The notes under the pieces are model-generated. The model was not told the origin of the DNA, searched no databases, and saw only the letters and a program-made list of their open reading frames with translations. Made by a program: the position numbers and the translations under genes. DNA of 64,000 nt. Origin: Omphalotus guepiniiformis. Taxonomy: Eukaryota; Basidiomycota; Agaricomycetes; Agaricales; Omphalotaceae. The DNA lies in the NCBI GenBank assembly GCA_028554645.1, contig JAQOOI010000012.1, positions 124,001-188,000 on the forward strand, read 5' to 3'. Within the stretch, counting starts at the first letter, position 1. Each line of letters starts with the position of its first letter. Of the stretch, positions 33,556 through 44,146 are shown in pieces.

Positions 33556-34515
33556 ATGGTCCTAGTCCTAATAATCGGCGACCTCCACATCCCACACAGA
33601 ATCCACGACTTACCCATCAAATTCAAAAAACTCCTCGTACCCGGTAAAATTCAACAAATCTTATGTACGGGGAACGTTTGTGATAAAGAAACGTTTGAGT
33701 ATTTGAGGACTATTTCACCGGATGTTAATGTTGTTAGGGGGGATTATGATGAGGTGGGTTTTGCTGCCTCCGTCGTTTTGTCGTTTCGTCGTTTCATCGT
33801 TCACTCCTTCCTTCCTTTCCGCATCTCCGCATCTCCACCTTCGTTTCGTCTCAACTAACTCTTCACCAGACCTCCGCATTCCCAACCTCAATAAACGTAA
33901 CCCACACCCCAATAAAAATAGGCGTCATCCACGGCCACCAAAGTGTACCCATAGGCGACTTGGATTCATTAAGCGCAATTGCGAGACAGATGGATGTAGA
34001 TGTTTTGGTTAGTGGGCATACACATACGTGAGTTGCGTTTCGCGGGTTCACAGGCACGTTCTGACTTGGGGGTTGTTTTGTGTGCTGGTGGTGCTGGTGG
34101 TACGGTACAAGCAGTGGAATACGATAATAAATTTTTTGTTAATCCTGGGTCGGCGACTGGTGCTTGGACGGGGTTGTATAATAGGTTCGTCCCCTCCCTC
34201 CTGTCCCTCCCTACCCCACACACACCTCTCTAACACACCCTCTCCCCTCCCCTCTCTCATACCTCATACGCCGTGCGCCTCCCCCAAAAAAACAGCGACC
34301 CAACACCCTCCTTCGCCCTAATGGACATCCAAGGTCCCATCGTCGTAACCTACGTCTACCAACTAATCGAAGGAGAAGTTCGAGTTGAAAAAGTTGAATG
34401 GAGAAAGGAGGCTTTGGAGGTTGGTATGGGGGGTGTACCGAGGAGTACTGTTATGCCGCAGAGTATACCTAGTCCGACGCAGGTGCCTGGGAGTCCGAAG
34501 GGGGCTGGGTGGTGA
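33556..34515 (+). CDS. VPS29: VPS29, retromer subunit (metallophosphatase fold), one splice junction not canonical
   Basis: Exons 33556-33753 and 33870-34027, an exon of about 34104-34183, and a last exon of about 34295-34515. The product begins [16 protein letters not shown], with [61 protein letters not shown] and [19 protein letters not shown]. These are the phosphoesterase-fold landmarks of VPS29, which binds VPS35 in the retromer coat for endosome-to-Golgi recycling. The intron after HTHT starts GTGAGT at 34028, but the frame is kept only if it ends in GGTAC just before GGTACAAGCAGTGG, that is AC in place of AG. The nearby real AG sites give an early stop. The C-terminal 35 residues ([18 protein letters not shown]) are longer than in yeast or animals. 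A decayed second copy lies at 30844-31850. Confidence 0.85.
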
Positions 34516-34894
34516 GGCGGTGAGGCTTTGGCCGCTTGATGTGGGAGGCGGAGGAGTAGAGGAGGAGAGGGGTAGTTATACCTGTTACATGATGTTGTTA
34601 GGTGAGTTTGGGGTGTGCATGGGTGTTTGTGTTATTCGAGAGGCTTATGCGGGCTTTTTTGGAAGTGAAGTGTATGGTTATATTATGTTTTCGTTATTCT
34701 TTTGGAAGAATGGATTCATTGATGATTTTTTTGGTCATTGGCCGATGGCGGGCCTATATATATTGGTTGAGAGGATATACAAAGGGTAACAAGAGTACAC
34801 GACCGACCGACGACCGTCGGGACTCGGTGTGGTGTGTAACGTGGTAAGGCTTTTAAGAGCGTTGTCTGGGTGTATTCATGAATCCTATCTCGCT
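34516..34894. other. Intergenic, 0.38 kb
   Basis: Downstream of VPS29; nothing recognised before the CSC1 relic begins. A weak echo of the preceding CSC1 exon may start near 34830 but I could not support it. Confidence 0.5.
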
Positions 34895-35235
34895 CGAGTC
34901 CATGTCCTTGAGGCTCCTTCAGAAGATACTCCTCGTACGTCCGTTTCTGCATTCTACAATCTACATCTATGTATCTTTTTGAACATCCTCTTTTCAGATG
35001 GATCAAAAAAAAAACTCGGACGCGTCAGTTCTCTCCGTCTCAAATTTCAATTCTCATCCCTCATGTCCATGTTTCTCCGATTCATAAAAAATGCTCACAA
35101 GTACGTACGGTATATTCTTTCACATTGCTCCGTTCTGACGTTCTGACCGTTCGATTATATATATCGGTATCAAGTATGCACGGTTGCGAAATCATTAATC
35201 AATCTAGTATTGAGGGTATTACTTGCGTTGAGTGA
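34895..35235 (+). pseudogene. Relic of CSC1-type channel, three consecutive exons
   Basis: On the plus strand the order of channel sequences is kept: LEAPSEDT (34909-34933), an intron-like gap with GTACGTCCG, CAGATGGATCAAAAAAAAAC with NSDASV, then MFLRFIKNAH (about 35070-35100), then GATTATATATATCGGTATCA beside GATTATATCGGTATGCATGG of the live gene, and GATTACTTGG-like sequence near 35220. The frame is broken by indels and the transmembrane part cannot be read. It corresponds to the exons at 3097-3465 of the live gene and not to the exon 1 relic at 31980. Confidence 0.8.
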
Positions 35236-35634
35236 GTGAGTTGTGTGGGACGTCCAACGAAGTTAATACGTTTGTTCTATACTGTCCACCAATGTCCTGA
35301 AAACGACATGAAAGTTGTTGGTTGGTTGGAAAGAGATGGTGAGGAGATAGTGTGCGAGGAGAGTGGCGTGGGGCGGGTGGTCTGAGGGAGGAGGAAGGGT
35401 TCCGGGTCGAACTCTAACCCTGGATTCATCGGTGTCGCTTTTGTCGCTAGGGTGGAAGTCGGAGTATTACAGACTACAATATGCTGATTATCCGAACGAA
35501 TCCGACTTTGCACGAAATATAGTATTCTCTTCTGAAATCTTTTACTTAACCTCGCCCGCACACGAGACTGGGTATTATTGCTAACATTCAGAATGTCACT
35601 GAGTCCTTGAACAAGTCACTATCCAGTATTATAA
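35236..35634. other. Intergenic, 0.4 kb
   Basis: Between the CSC1 relic and the 3' end of the FAD oxidase gene; no further CSC1 exon and no other signal was recognised. Confidence 0.55.
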
Positions 35635-37728
35635 TTAATAAAAAATCTCAGACTGGCAAAGTCTCCCATCTTCCTGTAGAACCCATCTGTCTCCACCAAC
35701 AGCAGTAGAGCCATACAAGACCTGTTCAGGATCCCACACATCCTTGATCTTCAAGAGTGTTTCATAGTTTGAACCATAAAAACTCTCCTTCCATTCTGGA
35801 TCAAACGCATCTGCCTGTACCCAAAAGTCTTGGTATCAGTCCCGGAATCACATACACTGCACCATGAGTTGACCAACCTCATTAAGAAATGCACCAGATC
35901 CAGGTGTTACCTGCTTGAACGCTGGCATGTACACATTGGTCATCTTGTTCTGCTGCTCATCATACTGGGAAAAAGTGCCAGTATCATTCCAGGGACTAAG
36001 AAAAAGAATCGTCAATCATTGTTGAAGTGTAGAGGTCAAACGGAACGAACGTACATAAGTAAAGCAAGTTCCGCATTGGCATCTCTCCATGATGGAAACA
36101 CTGCATTGTTGGGGTACCTTCCAGCTTCTCGACTCGGAGCAACTGTGATATCATAGGCAATTACACCATCATCAACAATCTCCTGTATCAATCTATTAAG
36201 TCTGGCCATTTCGGAGGGAGATGCCCACAACGACTTTTTTAGCAGCCGGCTACCCATGATAGTGTTCTGCACATCAAACAGCGATAGAGTCGCTGGTAGC
36301 AGTGTTGTATGTGCTTCAAAAAAGCCAGGAAACCAAGTCATAGAGAGATTATACGGAATACCGATGTTGTCGAGCTCCGATAGAAAAGGATCCATGATTC
36401 TTGAAACATCTTTGAGAGATCCATCCGGTAAGAAGAGGGGTGTCATTTGGAAAGATCCTGAGGTGTACACTGCGAGTGCATAACCACCTGCAGCTGTTAG
36501 GCTCAAAGTCATTGAGCGGTACGCCCTTACACCCTCCCACCACATATCAAGTGTAACATTTTCTGCAACCGAGAAATTCAAGGTCGCACTCCCCATAGGT
36601 ATATCTGGCTGAACTTTGACGGTTGTTGCCCAAACAATCCCGTAAGTACCAGGTCCCTTTAATGCAAAAGTCAGTCCAACGGAATTCACTATATGAACAA
36701 TAGATTGGCCGCATACTCCACCACTCAGAGCCCAATATAAATCTGTATTCTCCGTCGGGGTCGCATTGACAAAGTGACCTGTGGTAGTTATTACTTCATA
36801 CACAAGTGCTTGGTCCGCAAGCATCCCGCGAATGGTTGAAAGTGGCCCAACTCCACCTCCTTGAATGAAACCACCTGCCATGCCGACAGACTGATTAATC
36901 ATAATCATCAGAGATACTTCTAGCGTAGCACCTATTTAACAGAGAATACATACCGGGCAATCTCCTCCGATGATAGCATACCCGTGAGCAGAAGCTTCTT
37001 CGTACATTTGCGAGACAGATACTCCAGCTCCCATCCGAACTGCTGGGCCATCGTACGCATGAGACCCAAACGAATCAGTCCATTCGGTTTCTGTCAGGTA
37101 ATGCAGCCAGACGGCGAGACCACCGTGTCCAGTAGATTTCCCCATGTAACTGATGAAAACTACATCAAGCCATTCGAAAAAACTAGATCCGTGAACGCTA
37201 CTCACTCATGGCCAGAATTTCTAACCACAAACCTGATGTTGTGCTCTTTTGCGAAACGCAAGGTCTGGATGATGTGCGTCGGGGTTGAAACGTTGACCGC
37301 GTATTCAACGTAAGTACCGGTTTCGCAGTGATCATTCCCCACGAACGGATCACAGCTTCGGTTAGAAAAAGGAGCTGACATGATTGAAGAAGAGCTCTGC
37401 TCGCTGATGACTCTGGTGAGTTTGGGTGATGTATCGAAAGAGTGCAAGATACTAACTGAAAATCGGGTCTATGCCACGATACCTGTACTTCTGCACATTT
37501 ATCTCCATCAAATTGCTCTCCGTGACAAGAAGATGCCAAGGGAACAGTTTTGATCAGTCTGCCTTCGACAGAGCGGTTGAAAGCATTCCAAATTTGCTCG
37601 GAGGGCCAAGTCGAATCTGCAGGTATGACGGTACACCTGCGAGCCACAACGGTCAGAGTAGAGACCCAGAGAAGGCTTACAAAGGTCAGTAGAATCAGAA
37701 CCATCCTCGAAGACGAGTTACTCGGCAC
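35635..37728 (-). CDS. Secreted FAD-linked oxidase, berberine-bridge-enzyme (PCMH/BBE) type
   Basis: Seven exons close exactly: 37457-37728, 37206-37412, 36954-37149, 36717-36890, 36055-36656, 35878-35995, 35635-35814, giving 582 residues. The long open frame at 36036-36908 hides a 60-base in-frame intron (36657-36716, GTATGC...AAAG). A hydrophobic signal peptide (MVLILLTFVSLLWVSTLTVV) is followed by YVEYAVNVSTPTHIIQTLRF and VVRNSGHDYMGKSTGHGGL (His site of covalent FAD), GDCPSVGMAGGFIQGGGVG (Cys site), TDLYWALSGGGPGTYGIV and a BBE C-terminal segment SFYGSNYETLLKIKDVWDP. Both the His and Cys needed for bicovalent flavin are present. Family members oxidise alcohols, sugars or alkaloid-like substrates with O2. 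A second in-frame Met at 37704 is an alternative start. It lies beside an MFS exporter and an acyl-CoA oxidase-like gene in the accessory block. Confidence 0.9.
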
Positions 37729-38553
37729 ATATTAAAGTTTAAATAGTGAGCATCCCAGTGAGATATCCTAAGCGAGTACTGAAACTCCTCGTAACACTGG
37801 GCCTTACCACTCCTGATTCCATCACCGTACAACTTTTGATGCATACACCCTTTTCCAGGAGGCGATGCGCGGAATGGACCCGAGACAGGGTGTTCTGACA
37901 CAGTGCAAGTGCCGACACGGACGTTCTCGAGCCTGAGGATCGCAAGGAGAATAAGACGTGACCTTGCTTCTCCAGAGAAACCGCCGCGTCACTGATGAAA
38001 TGTCCGGTTGTCAGATGATCAAGGTGCGAGGCACTGCCTATACGTCCTGGAAAATTGTAAGTACAAACTTAAAAACGCCTCGGAGGCAGATAGCCTTCAA
38101 CTATATGGGGAAGAAGAAGCTGACCGGACTCGGATGCGATAGATGCGTTGTGACTTCGTATGTACTTAGCTACAAGTGGCCCATTCTTCAAAAATTTCGA
38201 TGGTACCTACAATCCAACTTCCTGGAAGGTCAACTCGTTTGATTGAGAACTGATTAATGACTACTAGGACTCGTGATAGATTAAAACGAACACTTGACTT
38301 TTATCATGTTATTCTAGAGCGAAACTAACTCACCTCGCGGAGTTGCCAGTTTTCATCAGATGCTTTGAGGTGGAGTATCAAGACCACCGATACACCCGGG
38401 GGAGTTTGTGAATTGCTGAAATTTCGAGAATTTGAAAACGCTAAATTTACAATGAGATTATAATCCCGTTTATAGTATGTAAACCTGCGAGATACATACG
38501 ACTTATACACTACTGGCTCCGAGTCATGCGTTGATATATCATATATATACATA
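37729..38553. other. Intergenic, 0.8 kb
   Basis: Upstream of the FAD oxidase (a TATTTAAA-like element at about 37737-37744) and up to the MITE. No coding exon was recognised. Confidence 0.55.
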
Positions 38554-38797
38554 CAGTGAACGCGACAATTGATGTCACTACCAAAAAAGGAAAGGCTGCT
38601 GGGAAACTCCGCTATCCTCAGTGTACCCCAACAAAAAGTATCAGTACTGAGTGGCAAATTTTTTTTCCATGTTCCAAAAAATTACAGCAAGAATCAGATA
38701 CACTGTCACTTCAATCTGCCCTAAGAAATTTTGCTAAAAGCATGCAATATTGACCACCTTCCTTTTTAGGTAGTGACATCAATTGTCGCGTTCACTG
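38554..38797. mobile_element. MITE with 29-bp perfect terminal inverted repeats, Tc1/mariner-like
   Basis: Terminal repeats at 38554-38582 and 38769-38797 are perfect reverse complements, beginning CAGTGAACGCGACAATTG. Each end is bordered by TA (38552-38553 and 38798-38799), the target duplication of Tc1/mariner/pogo elements. The 244-bp element has no coding capacity; its interior is AT-rich with A and T runs. It was presumably moved by a transposase encoded elsewhere. It sits between the FAD oxidase promoter and the 3' end of the drug-type MFS gene. Confidence 0.92.
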
Positions 38798-38892
38798 TAG
38801 ATCGACTCTCGGGACACGACCGTTGATGAAACAGTACTATATTTAACACTATCAGTATGCCTGGACTCTCAGACATGATTCTAAACGATACT

Positions 38893-40838
38893 CTACTTGC
38901 GAACAAACAATACTGCTATAAGAATGGCTGCGCAGTTCATTCCCAAAATCGACCAAAACGCCGCAGCAAAACCAACATGTTGGGATGCGGGATCTTCTGG
39001 CTGATGTGCATCAACTGCGAGATGAATAGAAGAAACGACTTCCAGCAACTATCAACTTCCAATAGAAGATCAAGAGATACGGAAACACATACTTGCAATA
39101 CCCAACGTAGCACCAACTTGATAGGCTGTGTACATCACAGCACTAACTACACCTTCCTCTCCGGATCGAGCGCCCTCCATTACAACAATAGTGCAAGCCA
39201 CGTAAGATATCCCAATCCCGAACATACCGAGGATCATCCCAGGGACAACGTATGGCCAGTACTTATCGGGCGTGTCGGCCAACGCGAACAAAACAGCGCC
39301 AATAGCCATGAGAACTTCCCCTGAGATGAGTAGAGTGCGTCGAGGGACTTTAGGTGCAATGAGACCAGTCAAATACGACGTGGTACCGCCGCAGATGCCC
39401 ATGGGTAGGCAACGGAGTGCTGCTGATAACGTTGAAGTTTGCCACTCACTCTAAACATCTTAATAGTGAGACGAGATATTGCGGGTGACAGTTCATGTGC
39501 GAGAACGAGAACATTCCTACGTACCGTAAAAAGTTGAACAAGCTGTATCTCGTTCGCAAACACCCACCAATACAAGCTCCAAGCATAGAAAAAAAGTGGT
39601 GTAAAATTCTTATTTGACCATGTATAAGGTGGTAGCGCAGGATCAACCACCTTTCTCTCAATGGCAAAGAAAGCAGCGATCGTCACGACCGATAACACGA
39701 GAGGGGCTATTACGCGGGCTTCTCCCCAACCTATAATGACCAGAATGTGTTCTCAATCGAACGAAAGATGGAACCACGACACATACCAGACTGTCCACCC
39801 TCGGATATAGCATAAACGAAAAGAATTAAACCCATAGTTAGGCTTCCAACGCCAGGCCAGTCGATCTTTCTGCGGTTCGCAGAGGAAGCGCAAACATCAT
39901 AGCTAGGGAGTATAAACCAAGATGCGAATGAGAATGGTATAATGATGATTGCTGTCAAGTAGAAGACTGCGTAAAAAGCTGATTAGTAACAGGGCACTTT
40001 TCGTAGAAGCATAATCCAGCCTTACCCAGCGCCAAGAAAGTTTACTAGAAATCACCCCGCCTAAAACAAAGCCAACAACATTACCTATAGCACCGAACGC
40101 ACCATAGATAGCATATGCTCGCTGTCGTTCTTGTTCGACTGGAAACGCGGTAGTTATCATGGATATCGCTGAAGGGATGTTCATCGCAGCACCTAGTTGT
40201 TTTCCGATCCGAGTTAGCGAAATTGAAATTAATATTAGATTAAAACCAACTCACCTATGCCTTGAACGGCCCTGAATACGATCGTCATAATAGGATTGAC
40301 ACTAGCCGCGACAGGGATACTCATGAGTCCCACGACAAGAAACCCAGCAATGAACACGGGCTTGGGGTGAAAAATATCGCAAACGCGGCCTGCTACAAGC
40401 ATAAAAGATGCGAACGTCAACGTATATGCGGACAGGACCCATTGAAGACTGCCTGGGCTAAACCCGAGGTCCGCTCCAAGCTGATTGAAACGATGAGCAC
40501 CGAGCCATATGCATGAGTGGTCATTCGACACTGAGGGACGCGTTGGTACGAACTTCGGGCAAGGATATAATCGCCGCGCAAGCATTGAAGAGGTCAAAGA
40601 ACTGGGCGCAAGAGAGGACGACCAGAATGAGGGCTTTGCGTGTACGAGAAATTCCTTGAAGCACGGGTTGAGACGCTTCATTCGAAGAGTTCGCGTACCC
40701 AGAACCCAGTGGTAAGTCCTGAGAATTTTCAACTGCTTTGTTCCTAGAACTTGGGTTTGACGATGGTCCATTGACGGTGTCCGGACTGTGACCAACCTGA
40801 GGTAGTTCCACCTCGGCTTTTTCTTCGGATAAATGCAT
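38893..40838 (-). CDS. MFS drug-type efflux transporter (DHA2-like), one frame break at a splice junction
   Basis: Exons 40554-40838, 40255-40480, 40026-40192, 39787-39966, 39525-39730, 39093-39450, 38893-39014. After a Ser/Pro-rich cytosolic head comes FDLFNACAAIISLPE, then LGADLGFSPGSLQWVLSAYT (helix 2 region), LVAGRVCDIFHPKPVFIAG, IVFRAVQGIGAAMNIPSAIS, GNVVGFVLGGVISSKLSWRW, FYLTAIIIIPFSFASW, WPGVGSLTMGLILFVYA, IAPKVPRRTLLISGEVL and a last helix ILIAVLFVRK. This matches proton-antiport exporters of toxins and metabolites in the plasma membrane. Exon 3 ends in phase 0 (WRW) but exon 4 needs one base before TC TTC TAC to give VFYLTA, so one base is missing at a GGG run next to the donor. Either the gene is damaged or the sequence has an error. 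Divergent from the acyl-CoA oxidase-like gene at 41630. Confidence 0.85.
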
Positions 40839-41629
40839 GTGAGGAAAGGGAGAAGAGAGGGAACCAGAGCCTACCAGAGCGTCTTTCGAGTGACACTGGC
40901 CGACCTCATGGCCGAACTTGACAAACAAACGTTTGCAGGAGTTTACGTTCTAACGGCGACAGTGCGATATGATTGCACTTCCTTATACGGACGATTTCAA
41001 AGCGCAACCAATTCAGTTCATAAATAGAGTAAATACGCATACATTCTCAAGAGAAAGGTATGGAGAGCTCGACCACCGGTTGTCGCCGGTTGTGGCCAGT
41101 TGTGGGGCATTTGTGTGCGCGATAGCAGCTCTTCCGCGTGTCCGCTTTGGGAAGGAAGAATGAGTGTTGCCGGAAGGTGAGAGTCGAGACCAAGAAAATC
41201 GAGGGAAAGCGGACATCCATTTTTCGCTGTTACGACGTTCCTTTTCTGGCGCAGTGCGTCATTTTCGGAAAATGCCGGTGTCTAAGTCTCCCACGGTTTT
41301 TTTAAGTTCTCCATCGCGTGAACATGATAATCTTTCTTGGTCTGATACTATTGAAGTGTACCCACTCCTTCTTACAGTAGTCTCATACTAGACATACTTG
41401 TACAAAACGATGCGGCAATCACATCGTAGCGGTCCTTGGTCCTCGCGCTCGCAAACACAGGTCAACCCACAATACAAGGTTCTAAAATGACGAGTGATCA
41501 ACCGATAGCCCCAGAATGAATTTAAATATGGTAAAGAAAGTATGTGTATAGAGAATCTCAGACTCAGAAATTCTCAGTCTGATATCTCTTTCACATTCCA
41601 TCGTGCATCTCACACCTGTAACTTCTGGC
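40839..41629. other. Divergent intergenic region, 0.8 kb
   Basis: Shared upstream region of the MFS exporter (minus) and the acyl-CoA oxidase-like gene (plus), a candidate co-regulatory interval. Short GGTTGTCGCCGGTTGTGGCC echoes lie at about 41077-41097. No consensus regulator site was identified. Confidence 0.5.
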
Positions 41630-43728
41630 ATGCGGTGTACATCTGAACTCGCGCTCACGCCTTTATGGAGATCTCAAACGGAGAGCTTGTCGTTCGAACA
41701 ACGCGTTCAGATTAGCTACGAGCGCTGCAAGTCAGTCGTCAACGCATATAGTTCGTGTTTACGGCGATAGGTCTAAGAGAACAATTATTCATATTTTGTT
41801 GTCAGAACTCACAGCAGACGATATCCTGAATGTCTCTCCAAAGTACTGGGAATTTCAGTAAGTCAGTTTGTTTCGTCGCGTCAAGCTCAGGGAGCTGACA
41901 CAGGTCTAGTACGGACCCGATACTACTCATGGTAATTCTTCTTCCAATATAACATAGGTAGTTTGACGGGACTGCTTCCATAGGACTTCGCAGTCGGGAC
42001 TCTACTTACGATTCACTACAATCTTTGTGCTGGAACGCTCGCCATGTACGCTGCAGAAAGACAAGACATCGCAGAAATACTTGAAAAAGTATTGAGGTTT
42101 GACCTCTCGTAAGTGTTTGTTCCTGGTCGTCTCTAGCAGTTCTTCAATAATGTATGCTCCGACTGAAGAGGGCAGTATTGCCTCACTGAATTAGGGCATG
42201 GACTCGATGTCATCAATCTGGAGACCACCGCCACAATGCTTTCCAGTGGCGAGTTTCTTCTCGAAACCCCGGTCAATCATGCGGCGAAGTGAGTCCATCG
42301 GACTCATCTGAAAAACGATGGTGAAACCGATTAACATCTAGGTATATGCCACCGACTAGTCCATGTGGAACACCGGTTGTAGCAGTAGTGTTCGCAAGGC
42401 TACTCATCGAAGGGCAAGATCGAGGCATCAAGCCGTTTGTTGTCTACCTGAGCGACGGGTACCGTATGAACGCGAACATCGCCTGTAGAATCCTTCCACC
42501 CCGTAGTACGTCTCTGAGTCCATCCACTCGTAAATCCAGTGCTCATCACAGCAATTTAGGTGGTAGTCGACCAGTGAAGCATGCGCTGACATACTTCAAT
42601 CAAGTGCGTTTACCATCGTCGGCTTTGTTAGGGTCTCCGGAAAATGCGACGGATACCCGTACGGACTTCTTCAAGAATATATACCGAGTGATAAGTGGCA
42701 GTCTTTCCATGGGCGCGTTTGGTCTTTCGGCCATGCGTATTTCGTCGTACATCGCGGGCCATTACAGCTTGCGTCGTAAAGTTATCGACTCGTCAACAAG
42801 GCTGCCGAGGCCAATCATCACCTTCAGCACGCAGTATATACCTATCCTCGCAGCAATTGCACAGACGTTCGTATTGGAGGCGTTTTCAGAAACGGCGAGG
42901 TCGTTGTTCGTTGAAGCGAAAGAAGACATTTTCAGACAACATTTCATTGCTGCGACGTTCAAGGCTACTGTTCTGAGGTTCGCACTGTCTACACCTGTGG
43001 TACTCGGAGATCGGTGTGGAGCTCAAGGACTGAGCGAAGTGAACCAGCTTTCTGTGTTGCATGTACGTGCGTCTTGTCTTTGTTGTGCCTTTCCGAACTG
43101 ATGGATTTGATTCCTGACAGGGTGATATCAGAGGCGCGGCGATCGCTGAAGGGGATGTTCTAGCCATCTCAATCCGTGAGTAGTTGCTTCTTCCCCGACA
43201 TGGAAATGTGTTGATTCTCCAACAGGATTCGGAATGGAACTACTTCTCGGTCGCATCACTGCTCCTAGGAGTGCGAAAACAACGAGTCTTCTATACAGAC
43301 ACGAGATCTCGCTTATTGCTCAACTCCGCAATCTCATCAGAGCAGTGTCTTCTCATCGAGATCCTGAAATAGAGCATCAGATCCTTCCACAGTGCCAACC
43401 CCTTATTGAAGCTATCGGTCTTCGAATGGCCTATGACTCCGCCATCGCCGCAAACCTGGATCAACGTATCATCGACGTTTTCGTTTCGCAAGCTATCAAG
43501 CTCGATCCCGTGTGGTACGCTGAGAATGCCGGGATTTCTCGCACCGAACAACTGGAAATGGAAGGCAAGTGTGCAAGAGCTCTTTTGCCTGAAGTTGGTA
43601 CACTTTTGGATGCTTTGGATACGAAGGAGTATGTTACAGCGCCGATCGTGTCTGACGAGAGATGGGACAGCTTTGTCGCGTCGTTGCAGACTGTTGGGGA
43701 GTATACTTCAGTTCGGAGCTCTTTGTAG
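41630..43728 (+). CDS. Acyl-CoA oxidase/dehydrogenase-family flavoprotein
   Basis: Nine exons close exactly: 41630-41750, 41806-41857, 41904-41931, 41984-42108, 42169-42288, 42342-42505, 42560-43062, 43121-43175, 43226-43728, giving 556 residues. The frame open across 42346-43101 hides a 54-base in-frame intron. Landmarks: LSFEQRVQISYERCKSVV, LTADDILNVSPKYWEF, LTIHYNLCAGTLAM, the flavin-contact motif CLTELGHGLDVINLETTAT, YMPPTSPCGTPVVAVVFARL, LLPPRSGSRPVKHALTYFNQ, VRLPSSALLG and SLRRKVIDSST. It resembles the acyl-CoA oxidase branch (oxygen-reducing, peroxisomal beta-oxidation) in its N-terminal and middle domains, but is shorter than typical ACOX of about 650-700 residues. No C-terminal peroxisome signal (ends SSL) of the strict SKL type is present. 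Substrate could be a fatty or specialised acyl-CoA. Neighbours are an exporter, an SDR and an FAD oxidase. Confidence 0.88.
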
Positions 43729-44146
43729 AATGATTTCTGATTAGATCTCTCGTATGCACATGTATGTACCAGAAGTGAATATTGATATTGGACATCTATG
43801 TAGTATGTAATTGGTTGCTCATTTCTAAATTCTTGGAGCTCTGCATAAACTCGGCTTTACTAGTGTATTACGGCACGGCCTGGTACGGCTCGGTCCCTCG
43901 ACAGAAACACGCTTCCGGGGCCGATCGACATGGCATGAATGTTAAACTCATGACTTGTTGAGTTTCGATGAGATTTGAGATTCAAAAATAAAAGATATAC
44001 ATGTTGTCCGGTGAACTATGTATTGCAATGAAAGTTGGAAATTTCTGAAACTTCAAGGGCATATATTGAACAATCAAAGAGTACATTTGTACAGAAGTCA
44101 TAGAAGCTCGAACCACTACGCTCAACAGAAAATGTATATAGCAAAA
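43729..44146. other. Convergent intergenic region, 0.4 kb
   Basis: 3' regions of the acyl-CoA oxidase-like gene and the short-chain dehydrogenase. Nothing recognised. Confidence 0.6.

Noticed and set aside
36036..36908. Single uninterrupted 290-codon exon in the FAD oxidase
   Set aside because: It contains a 60-base stretch with GTATGC donor, CTGAC branch point and AAAG acceptor; removing it restores the conserved SGGGPGTYG loop.
42346..43101. Single uninterrupted exon in the acyl-CoA oxidase-like gene
   Set aside because: A 54-base in-frame intron (42506-42559) is present; removing it gives the conserved LPPRSGSRPVKHALTYFNQ.
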